The position numbers and the translations under genes are program-made. Below the pieces are notes generated by a model that was not told the origin of the DNA, made no database searches, and saw only the letters and a list, made by a program, of their open reading frames with translations. DNA of 64,000 bases from Kitasatospora sp. GAS204B (GTDB lineage: Bacteria; Actinomycetota; Actinomycetes; Streptomycetales; Streptomycetaceae): contig NZ_JARZAG010000021.1 of NCBI RefSeq assembly GCF_029892155.1, forward strand, positions 104,167 through 168,166, read 5' to 3'. Shown in pieces: positions 60,331 through 64,000 of this stretch. Each line of letters starts with the position of its first letter. Position 1 is the stretch's first letter.

Positions 60331-61137
60331 ATGGAGAGCCACGAAGACGTCCTGAACGGCGGGCGGTGCCCGCACCAGAGTCCGCGACGGCCGGTTCCAC
60401 CCGCGCCCTCGTCACCCGCGACCGCACCGCGCGCCGGCAGACGCCCAACGCTGGGCCGGCCGGCGACGAAGAGGCACGGCAGGCTGGCAGCGGCCGTCAC
60501 CGCGGTCCTGACCAGCGCTGTCATGATGGCCGGCACGCCCCCCTCGAGCGCCGCCTCCGCCGCCGTCCCGGCCTACCAGCAGCAACTGGCCAACGACTGC
60601 GAGGCGACCTCCCTGCGCATGGTGCTGGCCGCACGGGGGGTGCAGGTGTCGGACCAGGACGTGCTCGGGCGCATCGGCGTCGACCTGGCGCATCCCCAGG
60701 CGGGAGTCTCCGGGCCGCTGTCCGGGGACCCGTTCCGGGCCTTCGTGGGAGACCCCAACGGCTCGGAAGCAGCCGGCACCGGCTTCGGCGTGTACTCCCC
60801 GCCGATCGCCCAGGCCGCGCAGTCCTACGGCCTGTCCGTGACGGCGGCCGGGCAGGGGATCTCCCCCGCTCAGCTGAGCAGCGCCGTTGCCGCCGGACAC
60901 CCGGCGATCGTATGGGTCGACTACAACTGGCGTGACGTCGCGGCGAGCTCGTACACCGCGTACGACGGTCAGGTGGTGCCCTACGCCGGCCCATCCGAAC
61001 ACACCGTCGTCGTGACCGCGGTCAGCAACGGACAGTACCTGGTCAACGACCCGGCCCGCGGGCAACTGCAGATCAGCGAGGCGGCTTTCGACGCCGGGTA
61101 CGCCACCTACGGCGACATGGCGGTCATCGTCCAGTGA
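60331..61137 (+). CDS. Secreted C39-like cysteine peptidase-fold protein
   Basis: This encodes 268 residues from ATG 60331, with a strong GGAAGGAG site. A long basic lead of about 48 residues precedes the hydrophobic signal segment (LAAAVTAVLTSAVMMAG, cleaved near SAASA). The C39_2 fold follows: catalytic Cys in NDCEATSLRMVLAARG, then VLGRIGVDLAHPQ and FGVYSPPIAQAAQSYG. His lies in GPSEHTVVVTAV and Asn-Asp in YLVNDPARGQ. No transporter domain is attached, so it is not a bacteriocin exporter. It acts outside the cell on an unknown peptide. Confidence 0.8.
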   Translation: MESHEDVLNGGRCPHQSPRRPVPPAPSSPATAPRAGRRPTLGRPATKRHGRLAAAVTAVLTSAVMMAGTPPSSAASAAVPAYQQQLANDCEATSLRMVLAARGVQVSDQDVLGRIGVDLAHPQAGVSGPLSGDPFRAFVGDPNGSEAAGTGFGVYSPPIAQAAQSYGLSVTAAGQGISPAQLSSAVAAGHPAIVWVDYNWRDVAASSYTAYDGQVVPYAGPSEHTVVVTAVSNGQYLVNDPARGQLQISEAAFDAGYATYGDMAVIVQ

Positions 61138-61573
61138 CCGCTGCGCCCCGGTCGGACCCGCTGTCGAGGCGGCAGCGGGCCCGGCCCGTGGGTAATGGGG
61201 GCCCTGGACGGCGGCGCAAGCGCTCCGGACGCGGTTCGGATTCCGCGGTCGAACTGCGCGTCGGCCGCAGCGTTTCCCTCCCCGATGAGCAGCAACGCCC
61301 GCTCCAGCCAAGCGTCGAGTTCAGTTGCGAACCTGCCCGACACCGACCTGGCGCCCTGTACGTTCGCCAGCAGTTCGTCGAGCTCCTCGGCCGGCTGCTC
61401 AAAGCGCCCTGACGGCCCGCCCGCACCACCGAACTGTGGATGCCTGACGAGGCAGGTGCTGTGCCCCAGGGCAGCGCGGCGGCCGCGGCAGGGGTAGCGG
61501 CTGACGACCAGGGCATCGACCCCGGCGGCACCAGCGAGCGCAGGCCACCTACCCTCAGCTAACCTCCCCCCTC
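61138..61573. other. 436-base stretch with a possible minus-strand gene remnant
   Basis: A minus-strand frame through 61200-61430 reads RFEQPAEELDELLANVQGAR, then ELDAWLERALLLIGEGNAAADAQFDRGIRTA. This looks like coding sequence, but I find no ribosome binding site or sensible start. It may be a decayed or small unknown gene. Confidence 0.35.
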
Positions 61574-62191
61574 GTGGACGATCACCCCGAGCCCTCGACC
61601 CTGCGCGTCTTCGTGGCACTGGCTCCGCCCGATGACGCCAAGGATGAACTGGCCCAGGCCCTGCAGCCCGCCTACGCCAGGTACCCACGGCTGCGGTGGA
61701 ACCGGATCGAGGACTGGCACATCACCCTGGCCTTCCTCGGTGAACTGCCATCCACGGCAGTGCCGCTGCTGCGCTCCGCGCTGGTGGGTGCGACTGCGTC
61801 GCACCCACCCCTGCACCTGGGCCTGCGGGGCGGCGGCCACTTCGACCAGCGACTGCTGTGGAGCGGGATCGACGGGGACCTGGAGGGACTGCACCTGCTC
61901 GCCGCCGACATCCGGGGCCTGATCAGGTCCTGCGGGATCGAGCTCAGGGACCGCCCGCTGCGCCCCCATCTGACCCTGGCACGGTCCCGCCGCGACGATC
62001 CCACCAGCGTGCCGCAGGCCGCGGCCGGGCTCACCGGGTTCGTGGGCCGGCCGTGGTGGACCGAACGCCTCCACCTTGTCGGCAGCAACATCGGCCGTGG
62101 CCCCGGGCCGATCCGCTACCGCGACATCGAAGCGTGGCGATTCGCCGCCGCCGTCCGGGCCGGGGGCGACGGCTCCCTCACCGAGCCGTAG
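61574..62191 (+). CDS. thpR: 2'-5' RNA ligase-like protein (ThpR, 2H phosphoesterase)
   Basis: This encodes 205 residues from GTG 61574. The two H-x-T motifs that define the 2H phosphoesterase family are present: WHITLAFLGE at about residue 50 and PHLTLARSR at about residue 140. LRVFVALAPPDDAKDELAQAL is the expected first strand and helix. Bacterial members hydrolyse 2',3'-cyclic nucleotide ends or join 2'-5' RNA ends in vitro. The physiological role is unclear. It stands alone. Confidence 0.88.
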   Translation: MDDHPEPSTLRVFVALAPPDDAKDELAQALQPAYARYPRLRWNRIEDWHITLAFLGELPSTAVPLLRSALVGATASHPPLHLGLRGGGHFDQRLLWSGIDGDLEGLHLLAADIRGLIRSCGIELRDRPLRPHLTLARSRRDDPTSVPQAAAGLTGFVGRPWWTERLHLVGSNIGRGPGPIRYRDIEAWRFAAAVRAGGDGSLTEP

Positions 62192-63339
62192 CCGGCAGGC
62201 GAGCGCCTGCGGCGGGTGGTGGTTGCGTGACGGTCCGTTGGGGACGGAACCCCGGGCCGGGCAGTGCTGCGCCCGGGTGGGTCGGGCGGGCTCGCTGTCT
62301 TCGGTTCGTTGTCCCCGCCTGGCCCGGCTCGAACGGGCTGGTCCCCGCCAAGTCGGCTGTCACCGGCCTTCGTTCTCCGGTCTCGTAGGCGTGGAGGCGT
62401 GACAAGGCAAGGACGCAGCTTTGGGTCCAGATGCGCTGAGCTGTCGCCCGCTCGTGGTGGCCGTCGCGCGCCGGTACCAGACGGATGCGTCGTGGCCCAG
62501 ACGGCTCGGATCGTTGTCGGCACGTGGCTGCGCAGGCAGGCGGGGGCCGCGCCGACGGAAAGCCGAGCGACCACCAGAGCGCGCTTCCGGACGCGCTCTA
62601 CCGGTCCCCCGAGACCGTCACCGGCCGACCCGCCCCGTACCGGCCGCGCCGTCCCGGCTCGTCCTGGCGGGGACGGCGCTCCAGTCCGGGAGGTGCGGAG
62701 CGGGCGGGCAGTGCGCCGCTACGCCGGGCCTTCGTGGGCGCGCCCGGCCGGGCGCGTGCGGGTCTTCGGCGGCCGGGCCGCAGCCGGACACGGGCCGGCG
62801 CCACCGGGTGGTTGCGGGCAGTCACCGCGGTGTGAGCCGGATCTCCTCGCGGCGGGTGTCGGACCGCAGCGGCCCGTGATGGTGCTCACGCGTCCCGCGC
62901 GTCTCCTACCCTTCCTAGTAGGCCGCCCGCCGGTCCCGCCCGCCGCGCCCGCCTGGTCGGCCGCCGCAGCGGCCGCGCTCCCGCGCCCGCAGTCGGCCTT
63001 CCGTCGTTTCCGCAGGCCAAACCGGTGCAAATCGCCCAAAAAAGTGTGCCCGGCCAGGTTTGACCACCCCGACGACGAGCAGCCGGCCCGCCTCCGGCGG
63101 GCGCATGCGCCCCGCCCCGCTACGACGCCGCGTCGTAGCGGACACCCTTGGATCCGGGCGTCGGCCCCGCTAACAATGGCTCAGTCGCCAGCCGCGGCGG
63201 CGGTCTGATCCACTGCCGCGACTCCCGCCCGGCGGTCACCACCCGTGACCGCCCCGGTGCCGACTCCCGCCCGCCGGACCTTCCGGGTCCGCACAGCCGC
63301 GGGGCGAGGCACCCCGCACGATTGAGGTCGAACTCCCAC
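62192..63339. other. Gene-free stretch of about 1.15 kb
   Basis: Long open frames here are rich in Arg, Pro and Gly and lack family motifs and binding sites, so I do not call any. The last 160 bases are the leader of the transglycosylase gene and contain a small perfect hairpin, CGGACC-TTCCG-GGTCCG. An AT-richer patch with AAAAAAGTG lies near 63040. Confidence 0.45.
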
Positions 63340-63729
63340 ATGCCCGTGATCACCACCCGCATGCGCAAGTCCGCCGCCCTGCTCGTCTCCGCCGCCGGCA
63401 TCGCCGCCCTGGGCGCCGCCGTCGCCCCGGCCACCGCCAGCGCCGATACCCCCCAGCAGATCGCCGCCAGCGTCGTGCCCGCCAACCAGCTGGCCTCGTT
63501 CGACCAGATCATCTCCCACGAGAGCGGCTGGAACGTCACCGCGACCAACCCCTCCTCCGGCGCCTACGGCCTGGCCCAGGCCCTGCCCGGCAGCAAGATG
63601 GCCACCGCCGGCGCCGACTGGCAGACCAACGCGGGCACCCAGATCAAGTGGGCCTACGACTACATGAACACCCGCTACGGCAGCCCCAACCAGGCCTGGG
63701 CCTACTGGCAGATCCACCACAACTACTGA
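63340..63729 (+). CDS. Small secreted lytic transglycosylase-like protein
   Basis: This encodes 129 residues from ATG 63340 (an in-frame ATG six codons later is an alternative). The signal peptide is SAALLVSAAGIAALGAAVAPATASA. The domain has FDQIISHESGWNVTATNPSSGAYGLAQALPGSKM, with the catalytic Glu in SHESGW, then QIKWAYDYMNTRYGSPNQAWAYWQIHHNY. This is the short SLT-like hydrolase common in streptomycetes, cutting peptidoglycan during growth or spore germination. The leader of about 160 bases is unusually structured and may be regulatory. Confidence 0.88.
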   Translation: MPVITTRMRKSAALLVSAAGIAALGAAVAPATASADTPQQIAASVVPANQLASFDQIISHESGWNVTATNPSSGAYGLAQALPGSKMATAGADWQTNAGTQIKWAYDYMNTRYGSPNQAWAYWQIHHNY

Positions 63730-63794
63730 CCCACCCGCCCCACGACCACGACCCACGCCACAAATCCAGGCCAGGGCCGGGCCGAACGGGGCCA

Positions 63795-63843
63795 GAGCCG
63801 AGGGGCCCGGAGCGCGAACCACGCGCACCGGGCCCCTCGGCTC
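63795..63843 (+). terminator. Strong hairpin after the transglycosylase gene
   Basis: GAGCCGAGGGGCCCGG pairs perfectly with CCGGGCCCCTCGGCTC over 16 bases around a 17-base loop, 65 bases after the stop codon. It is the strongest stem I see in the window. The remaining bases to 64000 show no gene. Confidence 0.85.
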
Positions 63844-64000
63844 GTCCGCAGCAACCACGGACGGAGCCACCTGGCAGCCGGACAGGACGAGAACGCCCCT
63901 TAGCTCCAATACCGGTGATTTAGGTCGTTTTCCGGCTGGTCGGGCTGGCTCTGGTGGGTGCGACCAGCCGGACGGTTGGAGTGTCGGGTGCCGTCGGGTT

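Noticed and set aside
59569..60375. 268-codon minus-strand frame
   Set aside because: Composition is Arg/Ser/Pro-rich and the frame crosses the dispersed hairpin; only the last 47 codons look protein-like.
62264..63208. 314-codon plus-strand frame
   Set aside because: Very rich in Arg, Pro and Ala, no binding site, no motif; typical of non-coding high-GC DNA.

Overview
The window is high-GC (about 70% by eye) actinomycete DNA, most like the Streptomycetaceae (Streptomyces, Kitasatospora or Streptacidiphilus). The signs are many GTG starts, G/C-rich third codon positions, GTGA/ATGA gene junctions, a type VII-secretion-like gene set, a sortase-anchored wall protein with an LAFTG signal, Tat and lipoprotein signals, and several TetR, IclR, XRE and Lrp regulators. 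I saw no tRNA, rRNA or CRISPR array. Coordinates were worked out by hand; most starts rest on visible ribosome binding sites or overlaps with the upstream stop codon.

Layout. 1-2.5 kb: three coupled genes of a type VII-secretion-like locus, the first cut by the window edge. 2.4-5.0 kb: a cytochrome P450 followed 13 bases later by a 44-residue peptide gene, then a signal-less sugar-binding-protein-like gene. This looks like a small P450-modified peptide (RiPP) locus. 5-13 kb: lipoproteins, a catalytically degenerate alpha/beta hydrolase, a GNAT acetyltransferase, an IS5-type transposase, gene remnants, and a divergent TetR/SDR pair. 14.0-23.8 kb: a tightly packed nine-gene minus-strand operon. 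It encodes glucoamylase, a GMC sugar dehydrogenase with small subunit, a ferritin-like protein, two sugar isomerase/dehydratase TIM barrels, a metallo-beta-lactamase-fold protein, a 2-keto-acid decarboxylase and an EthD-like protein. It reads as a self-contained glycoside oxidation and cleavage route that I cannot match to a named pathway. 24.8-29.3 kb: divergent secreted GH30 and GH3 glucanase/glucosidase genes around a perfect palindrome.

29.4-38.4 kb: an aromatic meta-cleavage operon (extradiol dioxygenase, C-C hydrolase, hydratase, aldolase, acylating aldehyde dehydrogenase, cupin, SDR) faces an IclR regulator and a cupin/flavin-monooxygenase pair. The SDR gene appears to start at AUC. 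38.5-45.5 kb: a Tat-exported DyP peroxidase, a beta-helix lipoprotein, and a large surface protein with SdrD-like and SpaA-like domains. 45.8-51.2 kb: AzlC/AzlD with a divergent Lrp regulator, among transposase and gene debris, then an XRE/TPR regulator. 51.3-55.9 kb: TetR with a divergent FAD monooxygenase, then a Tat-exported amine oxidase. 56.4-59.5 kb: an Nramp-like transporter coupled to a soluble MgtE-like CBS protein. 60.3-63.7 kb: a C39-like secreted protein, a 2'-5' RNA ligase-like protein and a small secreted transglycosylase.

The two most promising candidates for an undescribed system are the P450/peptide pair (3.5-5.0 kb) and the nine-gene sugar oxidoreductase operon (14.0-23.8 kb).
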